From Pirellulales bacterium (GTDB lineage: Bacteria > Planctomycetota > Planctomycetia > Pirellulales > JADZDJ01): DNA of 35,159 nt. Numbering within the stretch: the stretch's first letter is position 1; the number at the start of each line of letters is the position of its first letter. The stretch is taken from positions 1-35,159 of the forward strand of contig DASRSD010000148.1 in NCBI GenBank assembly GCA_035656635.1. The letters are read 5' to 3'. Shown piece by piece: positions 15,317 to 22,355 of this stretch. The notes under the pieces were generated by a model. The model worked only from the letters and a program-made list of their open reading frames with translations, did not search any database and was not told the origin of the DNA. The position numbers and the translations under genes were made by a program.

Positions 15317-15517
15317 CTATGTCCGCCTGCCTACAAAGCCCCTGATTGCCCGCGTAACGGCTTCTGACCGGCTCCAGTCGTTAGGCTTTGCAATTGCATC
15401 TAATTGAGCCACAAGCGACTCAGGCACGGTAACGGCCACCATTATCGTCGGTCCGTCCGGCCCCGGCTTCCGTCCAGCACCCTTTCGCTTGCCCCCGTGC
15501 AATTTCTTTTTTGCCAT
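15317..15517 (-). CDS. Ribbon-helix-helix (CopG/Arc-type) regulator encoded by the IS
   Basis: This is a 66-residue protein. The N-terminus MAKKKLHGGKRKGAGRKPGP is a basic arm. TIMVAVTVPESLVAQLDAIA is the antiparallel strand followed by helix 1, NDWSRSEAVTRAIRGFV is helix 2, and the whole is a typical RHH fold. It is divergent from the transposase, and the 45-bp palindromic promoter region lies 20 bases upstream of its start. A GG-containing ribosome-binding site (AAAGG) precedes the ATG. It most likely binds the palindrome and represses both itself and the transposase (inferred). Confidence 0.82.
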   Translation of the reverse strand: MAKKKLHGGKRKGAGRKPGPDGPTIMVAVTVPESLVAQLDAIAKPNDWSRSEAVTRAIRGFVGRRT

Positions 15518-15537
15518 TTATCAACCTTTTTGAACAA

Positions 15538-15582
15538 ACTATATAAAATCATGTTGACGTACCCGATATGATTTTATATAGT
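15538..15582. promoter_or_regulatory. Palindromic operator over divergent promoters
   Basis: ACTATATAAAATCAT (15538-15552) is repeated as a perfect inverted copy, ATGATTTTATATAGT (15568-15582), around a 15-bp spacer. It covers the -35 and -10 of the transposase promoter and the -10 of the regulator promoter. Ribbon-helix-helix proteins bind such paired half-sites as dimers of dimers. It is the natural candidate operator for the regulator encoded 20 bp away. Confidence 0.7.
15554..15582 (+). promoter_or_regulatory. Sigma70-type promoter of the transposase
   Basis: TTGACG (15554-15559), a 17-bp spacer, then TATAGT (15577-15582). Transcription would start near 15589, about 140 bases before the transposase ATG. 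The whole promoter lies inside the palindrome. Confidence 0.65.
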
Positions 15583-15603
15583 GTATTCATGGTTGGCTGT
15601 CAA
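15575..15603 (-). promoter_or_regulatory. Sigma70-type promoter of the RHH regulator
   Basis: On the minus strand this is TTGACA (15603-15598), a 17-bp spacer, then TATATA (15580-15575). The -10 shares four base pairs with the -10 of the opposing promoter, so RNA polymerase can occupy only one at a time. Transcription would start near 15568, about 50 bases before the regulator ATG. Confidence 0.65.
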
Positions 15604-15609
15604 GCCAAT

Positions 15610-15648
15610 AAAAAAACCCCGGTGAAACCTTGGCGGGTCTCATCGGGG
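15610..15648 (-). terminator. Leader hairpin; intrinsic terminator when read leftward
   Basis: CCCCGGTGA (15617-15625) pairs with TCATCGGGG (15640-15648), with one G:U, and a further AACC/GGGT inner pairing. On the minus strand the stem is followed by TTTTTTT. It would stop antisense transcripts coming leftward out of the transposase gene before they reach the regulator promoter. In the plus-strand transposase leader it is simply a hairpin. Confidence 0.5.
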
Positions 15649-15728
15649 CAAAGACAACTAGGCTTTCGCCCAATCGTCCCTTGACAAGTTTGATTGTAGC
15701 GAGAGCCGCCGAAAAAGGCGACTTCGCA

Positions 15729-16694
15729 ATGGTCATTTCGACATGCTCACATGAAAGCTATGAAAAAAACGGCAAAACCAAGAGCGGTGCAATCCGTTTC
15801 CGCTGCAAATTGTGCGGTAAGTCGTGGACAGAATTCACCCAAGCATTCGATGGAATGCGTATCGGCATGGACTTGGCCGTGAAGATTATCAGCTTGATTT
15901 GTGAGGGAACGTCAGCATCGGCTGCTGCTCGCCTAACGAATACCGATGTCCACACAGTCATTGATTTGATGGTAATGGTAGGCCAGCGGTGCTCAGAATA
16001 CATGGCCCGCGCGATTAAAGGCGTTCATGTTGACGATGTTCAAATTGACGAAATTTGGCAGTTCATTTATTGCAAAAACTACACGGCCAAGGAGGAAAAA
16101 ATCGTCGGCGGTGCCGGGGATTCCTACTGCTACACGGCGATTGAGCGCAATACAAAACTGTTGATTTGCTGGCACTTGGGCCGACGCAACGAACCCGATA
16201 CGCACGAATTCTGCCGCAAGTTAAATGACGCCACAACCGGCGCGTTCCACCTGTCCAGCGATGGGTGGGCATCGTATCCGTTTGCTGTCCATCGTCAGAT
16301 TGGCAATCGCGTTGACTACGGCCAAGTAATCAAGTCATTCAAAGAACCGATCAAAGAGGACCGCCGCAAGTATTCGCCGGCCAGAATAATACGAATGGAA
16401 AAGCAGTGGATAATGGGCAACCCGGATATGAACCGTGTTTGCACTTCACACTGCGAGCGCATGAACGGGTCGATTCGCAACTTCTGCAAGCGGATGGGCA
16501 GGCTGACCTATTGCTTCTCAAAGCGATGGGGCAACCACCAAGCGGCCCTGGGCCTATTCTTTGCCCATTACAACTTCTGCCGGAAGCATCGCACCCTGGG
16601 CCGGATTACACCAGCAATGGCCCACGGCCTGGAGGATCACGCCTGGACCGTGCGGGAGCTTTTGGAGAAGATTATACAGGTTGCCCACACTTAA
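15729..16694 (+). CDS. IS1-family DDE transposase (single-frame type)
   Basis: This is a 321-residue transposase that cuts and joins the element's ends. An N-terminal zinc-ribbon-like segment (CSHESYEKNGKTKSG, then CKLCGKSW) covers residues 6-33, and a helix-turn-helix follows (SASAAARLTNTDVHTVIDLM). The catalytic triad is read as D107 (QIDEIW), D178 (SSDGW) and E243 (HCERMNGSIR). The spacing and the DEIW and RMNGSIR signatures fit IS1/InsB-type enzymes. The classical two-frame IS1 arrangement with ribosomal frameshifting is absent; this is one continuous gene. An in-frame extension to 15630 lacks conservation and overlaps the leader hairpin, so the ATG at 15729 is preferred. The stop codon lies inside the right inverted repeat. 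Confidence 0.88.
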   Translation: MVISTCSHESYEKNGKTKSGAIRFRCKLCGKSWTEFTQAFDGMRIGMDLAVKIISLICEGTSASAAARLTNTDVHTVIDLMVMVGQRCSEYMARAIKGVHVDDVQIDEIWQFIYCKNYTAKEEKIVGGAGDSYCYTAIERNTKLLICWHLGRRNEPDTHEFCRKLNDATTGAFHLSSDGWASYPFAVHRQIGNRVDYGQVIKSFKEPIKEDRRKYSPARIIRMEKQWIMGNPDMNRVCTSHCERMNGSIRNFCKRMGRLTYCFSKRWGNHQAALGLFFAHYNFCRKHRTLGRITPAMAHGLEDHAWTVRELLEKIIQVAHT

Positions 16695-16706
16695 TCACAC
16701 ACGACC
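16684..16706 (-). repeat. Right terminal inverted repeat of the IS element
   Basis: Read inward on the minus strand it begins GGTCGTGTGTGATTAAG and ends TGTGGG, mirroring the left end. It contains the last three codons of the transposase gene. Confidence 0.85.
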
Positions 16707-16714
16707 CTCAGCCC
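16707..16714. repeat. Target-site duplication, right copy (CTCAGCCC)
   Basis: Exact copy of 14338-14345, directly outside the right inverted repeat. An 8-bp duplication is within the range made by IS1-type transposases. Confidence 0.85.
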
Positions 16715-16719
16715 GGTGC

Positions 16720-17053
16720 TAGCAAAGTTGGCATGCGGTTTGCTCCTATTGGGGAGCCGTTCGAAGCATGCTCGAACGCCGGAAAGCCGAACGGGGCCGG
16801 AACACAGAAGAGGAAAGTCCTGTATCGGGGCCGGTTATCGGAGAAGTCGATGCCAACCGACCACATCTTGGCATCGATAGAAATGGTGGCTGATTTCTCG
16901 GTTCTGGAACAGGTTTAGGCATGGCGCCGGAACGCCATCGAAAGAGAAGGGTAGCCGTGATTCGAAAGAACCGAGCCTAAACAAATCAGCCATCGTTATT
17001 AGCAGGGCGAGTTGGGATACCAGAAGAGGTTCCCAACTCGCCTGCTCTTTTTT
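16720..17053 (+). ncRNA. Candidate structured small RNA with pseudoknot, family unknown
   Basis: No convincing gene fits here, but the folding signal is strong. A hairpin pairs TCGATGCCAA (16847-16856) with TTGGCATCGA (16868-16877). Then TGGCTGATTT (16887-16896) pairs with AAATCAGCCA (16983-16992) and encloses a pseudoknot. In it, CTCGGTTCT (16897-16905) pairs with AGAACCGAG (16967-16975), and GTTTAGGC (16913-16920) pairs with GCCTAAAC (16975-16982). A small ATGGCG/CGCCAT hairpin (16921-16938) sits in the loop. The strands abut with almost no unpaired bases, as in stacked pseudoknots. A strong intrinsic terminator at 17001-17053 ends the unit. Weaker hairpins lie upstream (GCTCC/GGAGC near 16742, GTTCGA/TCGAAC near 16759). 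The 5' end is uncertain and I find no clear promoter; the IS inserted just upstream. GAGGAAAGTCC at 16810 matches the RNase P core word, but the rest does not fit. Confidence 0.65.
17001..17053 (+). terminator. Strong intrinsic terminator of the candidate small RNA
   Basis: AGCAGG-g-CGAGTTGGGA (17001-17017) pairs with TCCCAACTCGCCTGCT (17031-17046), a 16-bp stem with one bulged G. An inner ACC/GGT pairing narrows the loop to AGAAGA. The stem is followed by C and then TTTTTT. No protein gene ends just upstream, so it must serve a non-coding transcript. Confidence 0.85.
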
Positions 17054-17701
17054 GCGTGCCCCATTATTGAACACCTGTGCGATTATGCAACGCGCCGCCA
17101 GCTCTCCGCTGGTCCAAAATCGATCTCAATGCGGGCCAATCTGCCGTCTCATTCAGATTCTTTTTTCCAGATTTGGGACGAAAATGGCTGGCTGAGCAGG
17201 GGTCTAAGGAAGGAATCACGGTTTTTAGAATTTTTTTCTTCGGCGGCAACTGTGGAACTTGAACGACAACCTGGCGAGTCCAGCATCACGGGCCGTGCCT
17301 AATTTGAACGAAAAATAGATGCAGCGACGGCTATCCCCCGGCCGTTTTGTTCGAGAAAACAGCCGGCGTCTAGGGACAGACGCCGCTACAATCCTTCCAA
17401 ATTATGCGACCACAACATCACGAACTTGCTAAGAGATTTTCGGGGCTTTTGATAGAATCGGGGTTAGTGTTGTGCCGGGAAATAAACCTGGGTATTGGTG
17501 CAGGGCGAATCGACTGGCGACTATGGGCTGGGTGGCCGTGGCGTGGCAGCGGCCCAGTATCCACCTGCGCGGGGTTAAATTCATAGTGTGCCAGAGGTAA
17601 TGTAAAGGATGCAAAGCGTGCATCCTGGTGACTCGACCGATCCGGCAACAGGCGCTGGAAAAATTGCGAGCTCACAATTGCACAAGCCAAGGGAGCAGAA
17701 C
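17054..17701. other. Gene-free stretch upstream of the DUF1549 gene
   Basis: I see no convincing coding frame in these 648 bases. They hold a small palindrome of dispersed-repeat type (GGCGTCT with AGACGCC, about 17365-17385, followed by GCCGCTACAAT) and a perfect hairpin, GGATGCA-aagcg-TGCATCC (17607-17625). The hairpin lies about 75 bases before the next start codon and could sit in its leader. TTGCTA and TTGATA 17 bp apart near 17428-17456 are a weak promoter candidate. Confidence 0.5.
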
Positions 17702-19471
17702 ATGGGAAGAATTGCGGCCAGCGTTAGCGCGATAATTCTTCTAATTTTTGCCGTCCACGTGTTGCCGGCGGAGGAAAATTCATCTCCGCCGCTGTCTCGC
17801 CCAGCGAGCATGACCGCCAGCACCACATCGTCCAGCTCCGCGGGCTCGATTTCTTCCGGCACGAATTCGGCCACATCCAAAACGGTTGCCGCCGAGCAAG
17901 TGCGGTACATCAACGATTACATTCACCAGGGCTGGCAAGCGCACAATTTGCTGCCTTCGCAGACGGCGACCGATGGCGAATGGTGCCGCCGGCTGTTTTT
18001 GGATTTGTTGGGCCGCATTCCCGACGTGGACGAAGTGGAAGGCTACTTGCGCGATCACTCGCCCGACAAAAAACAACACTTGGTGAACAAGCTGTTATCG
18101 GAAGATTATGTGGAGGAGTACGCCAACAATTGGGCCAACGTGTGGACGACCATTCTTATCGGCCGGCCGCCGGCACAGCCCGACCGGCGTTCACTGGTCG
18201 ATCGAGAAGGAATGCAAAAATATCTGCGCGATACGTTCGCCCGCAACAAGCCATACGATCAAATGGTGACCGACCTGCTGACGGCGGACGGCTCCAACAA
18301 GCCGGGCGAGGAAAACTTTCACGGCGCGGTGAATTTCCTGATTGGGAACATGGAAGATAGCGGCGTCAATGCCACAGCCAAAACCGCCAAAGTATTTCTG
18401 GGTCTGCAAGTGCAGTGCACGCAGTGCCACAATCATCCGTTTAACGATTGGAAGCAAAATCAGTTTTGGGAATTGAATGCCTTCTTCCGCCAAACCAAGG
18501 CGGTGCGCGAAGGCCCGCGCCGTACGCCCGAGCCGGTGGCCGAGCTCATCAACTCGGATTTCAACGGCGATCCCGGCGCTCCTAGCCCGGCGCAGGCGCT
18601 ATTGTTTTACGAGTTGCGCAACGGACAGTTGAAATCGGCCTATCCGGTGTTTGTCGACGGCACGGAAATCAATCCCGATGGGCGAGTTTCGAAAGTGAAT
18701 CGCCGCGAGGAGCTGGCCAAGCTGGTCAAATCTTCGCCGTACATGGATCAGGCCATTGTCAACCGTATGTGGGGACATTTCCTGGGTTACGGCTTCACCA
18801 AGCCGGTGGACGACATGGGTCCGCAAAATCCGGCTTCGCATCCGGAGCTGCTGGAAAAGCTGGCCAAAGATTTCGGCGCGCACAGCCACGACCTGAAGCA
18901 GCTTATCCGCTGGATTGTGCTCAGCGAGCCGTACGGCCTGTCGAGCAAAATGATGAAGGGGCATAACGACAAGGACGACCCCACTAAGGGCGAAAAGCCC
19001 ATGTTCAGCCATTTCTACCTGCGGCAAATGCAGCCGGAGCAGTTGTACGAATCGCTGCTGGTGGCCACGGCGGCCGACAAAACGCTCCGCAATTCCGACG
19101 AGCAGGAGCGGACGAAAAATCAATGGCTGCGGCAGTTCACCATTACCTTTGGCACGGACGACGGCGCCGATTCCACCACCTTCAACGGCACCATTCCGCA
19201 AACGCTGATGATGTTCAACGGCGATTTAATTCGCCGCGCCACCAACACCGGGCAGGGGGATTTTCTCGATCAACTGGCCAACGACGCCAAAATGAACAAC
19301 GCCGACCGCATCAATCGGCTGTTTTTGGCCACCGTGGCTCGTCGGCCGAACCCGGAGGAAATCTCCTGGGCGAACAAACTTTTGACTGCTCGCAAGGGTG
19401 ACCCCGTGGGCGCCCTGCAAGATGTATTTTGGGTTACGCTTAACAGCGCCGAGTTTATTTTGAATCACTGA
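17702..19471 (+). CDS. DUF1549/DUF1553 domain protein, secreted
   Basis: This is a 589-residue protein. A signal peptide covers residues 1-22 (GRIAASVSAIILLIFAVHVLPA) and a Ser/Thr/Ala-rich linker of about 35 residues follows. DUF1549 covers about 60-270: INDYIHQGWQAHNLLPS, then RLFLDLLGRIPDVDEVEGYL, then VQCTQCHNHPFNDW, where a single CxxCH lies at C239-H243. DUF1553 covers about 340-580, with YMDQAIVNRMWGHFLGYGF and LATVARRPNPEEI. The in-frame start at 17609 is less likely than the ATG at 17702, which has GGAG upstream and begins the signal peptide. Such proteins are abundant in planctomycetes, nearly always next to DUF1501 genes. The function is unproven; CxxCH suggests a haem- or metal-linked exported protein. 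Confidence 0.93.
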   Translation: MGRIAASVSAIILLIFAVHVLPAEENSSPPLSRPASMTASTTSSSSAGSISSGTNSATSKTVAAEQVRYINDYIHQGWQAHNLLPSQTATDGEWCRRLFLDLLGRIPDVDEVEGYLRDHSPDKKQHLVNKLLSEDYVEEYANNWANVWTTILIGRPPAQPDRRSLVDREGMQKYLRDTFARNKPYDQMVTDLLTADGSNKPGEENFHGAVNFLIGNMEDSGVNATAKTAKVFLGLQVQCTQCHNHPFNDWKQNQFWELNAFFRQTKAVREGPRRTPEPVAELINSDFNGDPGAPSPAQALLFYELRNGQLKSAYPVFVDGTEINPDGRVSKVNRREELAKLVKSSPYMDQAIVNRMWGHFLGYGFTKPVDDMGPQNPASHPELLEKLAKDFGAHSHDLKQLIRWIVLSEPYGLSSKMMKGHNDKDDPTKGEKPMFSHFYLRQMQPEQLYESLLVATAADKTLRNSDEQERTKNQWLRQFTITFGTDDGADSTTFNGTIPQTLMMFNGDLIRRATNTGQGDFLDQLANDAKMNNADRINRLFLATVARRPNPEEISWANKLLTARKGDPVGALQDVFWVTLNSAEFILNH

Positions 19472-19542
19472 TTCCATTAAGACTGTGAGCCCCGATTTTT
19501 CCGGGGATGTGAATACGCAGGCCACTGAATTGGAGAACCGCC

Positions 19543-20817
19543 ATGTTCAACTGTAATTGTCCTTCCGGCATGACTCGCCGTCACTTCATGACGCACTTGG
19601 CAGGCACCGCAGCCTTGGCTTCGCCGGCCATTGCTTTCACCAACACGCTGCTGGCCAATGCCGTTGATATGAAGCGGAAGAACAAAGCCTGCATCATGCT
19701 GTGGATGGGGGGCGGCCCGGCCACCATTGACATGTGGGACATGAAGCCCGGCTCGCCCACGGCCGGCGCGTTTAAGCCCATTTCCACCAAAGTAGACGGC
19801 CTGCAAATTTGCGAGCATCTGCCGCAGTTGGCCAAGCAAATGGATCAACTGGCCGTCATTCGCTCTATGAGCACCCGCGAAGCGGACCATGGCCGCGGCC
19901 GCTATTACATGCACACCGGTTATGTGCCCAACCCAACGATCGATCATCCCAGCTACGGCGCGGTGGTGGCTCACGAACTGGCCGACAAAATGCCGCATCT
20001 CGATATTCCCCCGTTCGTTTCTGTCGGCAGCGACAGCATTGGCCCCGGATTTTTAGGCATGACCTGGGCGCCATTCGTCGTCGATGCCAATGGCGATGTG
20101 AAAAATCTGAACAATGGCGGCAACATGGATCGCATGAACGAGCGGCTTACCGTACTCGAAGCGATGGATCACCAGTTCATGTTCGAAAATCGTGGCGAGG
20201 CTGCCGACGACCATATGAAAGTGACGAAAAAAGCCGTCAGCCTGATGACCAGCAAGCAAATGGCCGCCTTCAAAGCAGCCCAAGAGCCGCCGGATGTGCA
20301 GGAGCGTTACGGCAAAACCGGGTTCGGCAAAGGCTGCCTGATGGCCCGTCGCCTGGTGGAAGCCGGCGTGCCGTTTGTCGAAGTCGACATGGGAGGCTGG
20401 GATACGCACAGCAACAACTTCACGACGCTTGAGAAAACAAAACTGCCCGAGCTAGACAAAGCCATGTCGGCCCTCATTACCGATTTGAAAGATCGCGGCC
20501 TGTACGATTCCACCGCCATTATGTGGCTGGGCGAATTTGGCCGCACGCCGCGCATTAACGGCAACGCCGGACGCGATCACTATGCTCGCGCTTGGAGCGT
20601 GGTGGTGGGCGGAGGCAGCTTCAAACGCGGTGTGATCGTGGGCGCGACCAACGAAGATGGCACGCAGGTGACCAGCGATCCTTACACTTCGCAAGACCTG
20701 ATGGCCAGCGTGCTGAAATCGCTGGGTATTTCGCTCGACACCACCTTCACCAGCAACAGCGGCCGCCCAATGAAAATCGCCAACAGCGGCAAAGTAATTA
20801 AAGAGCTGTTTGCTTAA
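19543..20817 (+). CDS. DUF1501 domain protein (alkaline-phosphatase-fold, exported)
   Basis: This is a 424-residue protein with a twin-arginine-type leader (MTRRHFMTHLAGTAALASPA, the arginines at residues 12-13), so export by Tat is likely. The body is one DUF1501 domain: KACIMLWMGGGPATIDMWDMKPG opens it, EHLPQLAKQMDQLAVIRSM and STREADHGRGRYYMHTGY follow, then VPFVEVDMGGWDTHSNNF, and near the end WLGEFGRTPRINGNAGRDHY. These conserved Asp/His/Gly motifs are those of sulfatase/phosphatase-like folds. It lies 71 bases after the DUF1549 gene on the same strand. The two are a standard planctomycete pair whose joint role is unknown. Confidence 0.93.
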   Translation: MFNCNCPSGMTRRHFMTHLAGTAALASPAIAFTNTLLANAVDMKRKNKACIMLWMGGGPATIDMWDMKPGSPTAGAFKPISTKVDGLQICEHLPQLAKQMDQLAVIRSMSTREADHGRGRYYMHTGYVPNPTIDHPSYGAVVAHELADKMPHLDIPPFVSVGSDSIGPGFLGMTWAPFVVDANGDVKNLNNGGNMDRMNERLTVLEAMDHQFMFENRGEAADDHMKVTKKAVSLMTSKQMAAFKAAQEPPDVQERYGKTGFGKGCLMARRLVEAGVPFVEVDMGGWDTHSNNFTTLEKTKLPELDKAMSALITDLKDRGLYDSTAIMWLGEFGRTPRINGNAGRDHYARAWSVVVGGGSFKRGVIVGATNEDGTQVTSDPYTSQDLMASVLKSLGISLDTTFTSNSGRPMKIANSGKVIKELFA

Positions 20818-20863
20818 GCGGCATGCGGCTGGCAGCTGGCGGTAGGCAGCCGGCGGAAAATAT

Positions 20864-20890
20864 ATAGCCCGACTGTGTCAGTCGGGCTAT
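20864..20890. terminator. Bidirectional-type hairpin between convergent genes
   Basis: ATAGCCCGACTG (20864-20875) pairs with CAGTCGGGCTAT (20879-20890), 12 perfect base pairs around a TGT loop. It lies between the ends of the DUF1501 gene and the convergent DUF2007 gene. U-runs are short on both sides, so termination may be partial. Confidence 0.6.
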
Positions 20891-20896
20891 CGTTCC

Positions 20897-21139
20897 TCAC
20901 TCCGCCGCTTTGCCGTGATCCAGATGTTTGAGAATGCCCCGGGCGCGCCCTTCGTTCGAGGCGGCCACTAAAATTCGTGGAGCCGCGGACCAGCCGAGTG
21001 CATCGCCGCCCAAACCGCTTTGCAAATCATCGCCGTCGACCATCGCTTTAATGCCGGCATCTTCCAATTCGGAAACCATCATGTGCGCTTGCACGCTGCT
21101 TTTCGCCCGATAAACTTCCACCAAATCTTCCGTTTCCAT
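20897..21139 (-). CDS. DUF2007-like putative signal-transducing protein
   Basis: This is an 80-residue protein. DLVEVYRAKSSVQAHMMVSELEDAGIKAMVDGDDL is the strand-helix-strand pattern of DUF2007, and the end (PRILVAASNEGRARGILKHL) completes the ferredoxin-like fold. GAGG lies 8 bases upstream of the ATG at 21139, which decides this start over a GTG three codons earlier. The name 'signal transducing' is historical and no activity is known. Confidence 0.8.
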   Translation of the reverse strand: METEDLVEVYRAKSSVQAHMMVSELEDAGIKAMVDGDDLQSGLGGDALGWSAAPRILVAASNEGRARGILKHLDHGKAAE

Positions 21140-21323
21140 GTTCAACACCTCGCTTTAATATGCAGATCGGCCCGGAACTGGGCCAAAAAGCGATTCAATT
21201 CTCAATTGCTCGCCTCTTCAATATATCATTTCTTATCGACAAGGCCAGCATGGCGACTAGCCGGTGTTTCAGGCTATGGGTGTGCACAAAATCCGGCGGC
21301 AAAAGATACTTCCCACGGCAATT

Positions 21324-22286
21324 TCATTTGGCCGCTGGAGCATCTTTTTGCAACTGGCTGCGAATGTTCATCAAGATGTCGTAATATTTCCACGCCGCTG
21401 CCGCATCGGCCTCCTGATGATGATCGGGCTTAAGAATTAAATCACCGGTGGAAAGGAGGGCCGCTTTCACATCCGGATTTTGCTTCACCTTGGCCCACGT
21501 GGCTTCGACAATCAGCTTGTAGTGATCGCCTGGCTCGGCGGGCTTGTACGGCATTTGCCGGCCTTCAAAAGTGATCCAATCGATGCCCATTTTTTTCATG
21601 TTGTCGCTGGCCAAATCGCCGGCGTGCTTGGCGTCGAACGCGGTCATGCCGGCCACTTCGTCGCGCGTATGCTTCCACTGTAGGCCGGGGAATTTCGTCC
21701 GCACATCGTCCGCACCTTCTGGGTATTTCATCATCTGCCAGAAGCCTTCCAGGCTGGCGTATTTTTTGCCGTGAAATTCAAACGGCGTGAGGGCAAAGTT
21801 GGAGAGCAATCCCAAATCGGGCTGCCGTTTGGATAAAATCACTTCGCCCGCACCGGCTTCTTGCGGCAAAACTTCCCACTCCGGCGCGCCTGTCTTCGAT
21901 ACCGCTTTCCACCAGCGGGCCGGATAACGCCCGTCGCGCAATTCTTCCGCGCCCTTATTATTGGGCGCCGGCTCGCCGCCGCCAGTTAATTGCCCGGCTG
22001 CGGCAAGGGCGGTTGCCACGTTCGCTGCGTAAACTGGAATCGGCCAAGAAGGGTAATTCTTCTTCCAATTGTCATCCATCACTTGTTGCGTTTGAGCCAG
22101 CGCCTCGGGAGTAAATACTGGCTGGTGCGCTGCAATAAATGCCCGCTCGTCAAGATAGGCCTTGGTGGCAGCTTCACGAACCGCGGCAGTTTGTTTTCGC
22201 TGCTTCAGCATATAGCTGGCAAAATAAAAGGCGGCAATCGCCACAACGATCAGCAGTGTCCGCAACGTGAATTGGTCTTTTCGCAT
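21324..22286 (-). CDS. Membrane-anchored protein with C-terminal NADAR-like domain
   Basis: This is a 320-residue protein. Residues 1-28 (MRKDQFTLRTLLIVVAIAAF, then YFASYML) are an N-terminal membrane anchor of a form common in planctomycetes, and a charged helical segment and spacer follow. The C-terminal part (about 160-310) looks like a NADAR/YbiA domain: LGLLSNFALTPFEFHGKKYASLEGFWQMMKYPEG near its start, and YKLIVEATWAKVKQNPDVKAALLSTGDLIL near its end. NADAR enzymes cleave ADP-ribose or riboflavin-intermediate N-glycosidic bonds. The usual closing WG(I/V)G motif is replaced by AAAWKYYDILM, so activity is uncertain. An upstream in-frame start at 22346 would place 20 polar residues before the anchor and is disfavoured. 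Confidence 0.7.
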   Translation of the reverse strand: MRKDQFTLRTLLIVVAIAAFYFASYMLKQRKQTAAVREAATKAYLDERAFIAAHQPVFTPEALAQTQQVMDDNWKKNYPSWPIPVYAANVATALAAAGQLTGGGEPAPNNKGAEELRDGRYPARWWKAVSKTGAPEWEVLPQEAGAGEVILSKRQPDLGLLSNFALTPFEFHGKKYASLEGFWQMMKYPEGADDVRTKFPGLQWKHTRDEVAGMTAFDAKHAGDLASDNMKKMGIDWITFEGRQMPYKPAEPGDHYKLIVEATWAKVKQNPDVKAALLSTGDLILKPDHHQEADAAAAWKYYDILMNIRSQLQKDAPAAK

Positions 22287-22355
22287 GCCAGTTTGCATTT
22301 CCCACAACTCCATGCCGCAGGGCGTGGCACTTTCCCCCGTTGTCACGAGGATTAT

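Larger units (their letters stand above)
14346..16706. mobile_element. IS1-like insertion element with regulator and passenger gene
   Basis: This 2361-bp element is defined by 23-bp imperfect terminal inverted repeats (19 of 23 match) and an 8-bp direct duplication of the target. It carries, left to right, a membrane protein (minus), a ribbon-helix-helix protein (minus) and a DDE transposase (plus). The outermost genes end within 60 bp of the termini, and the transposase stop lies inside the right repeat, so all three genes belong to one unit. The element looks intact: no frameshift in the transposase, both ends present and the duplication exact. Its passenger region seems less GC-rich than the surrounding genes. 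Confidence 0.88.

Noticed and set aside
16406-16918. 170-residue open frame over the transposase end and the RNA
   Set aside because: It runs in another frame of the transposase gene, crosses the IS boundary and has no recognisable composition; it is a shadow.
16800-16990. RNase P RNA, because of GAGGAAAGTCC at 16810 and a P1-P2-P4-like crossing topology
   Set aside because: The space between the core word and the 3' side is far too short, the other conserved RNase P blocks are missing, and the 3' strand does not pair with the 5' core as P4 does.
17404-17586. 60-residue open frame before the DUF1549 gene
   Set aside because: No ribosome-binding site, odd composition (many Trp and Gly from GC-rich DNA), and no support from context.
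18416-18430. DUF1549 protein as a true cytochrome c on the basis of CxxCH
   Set aside because: A single CxxCH without a clear distal methionine or cytochrome fold is not enough; kept only as a note.
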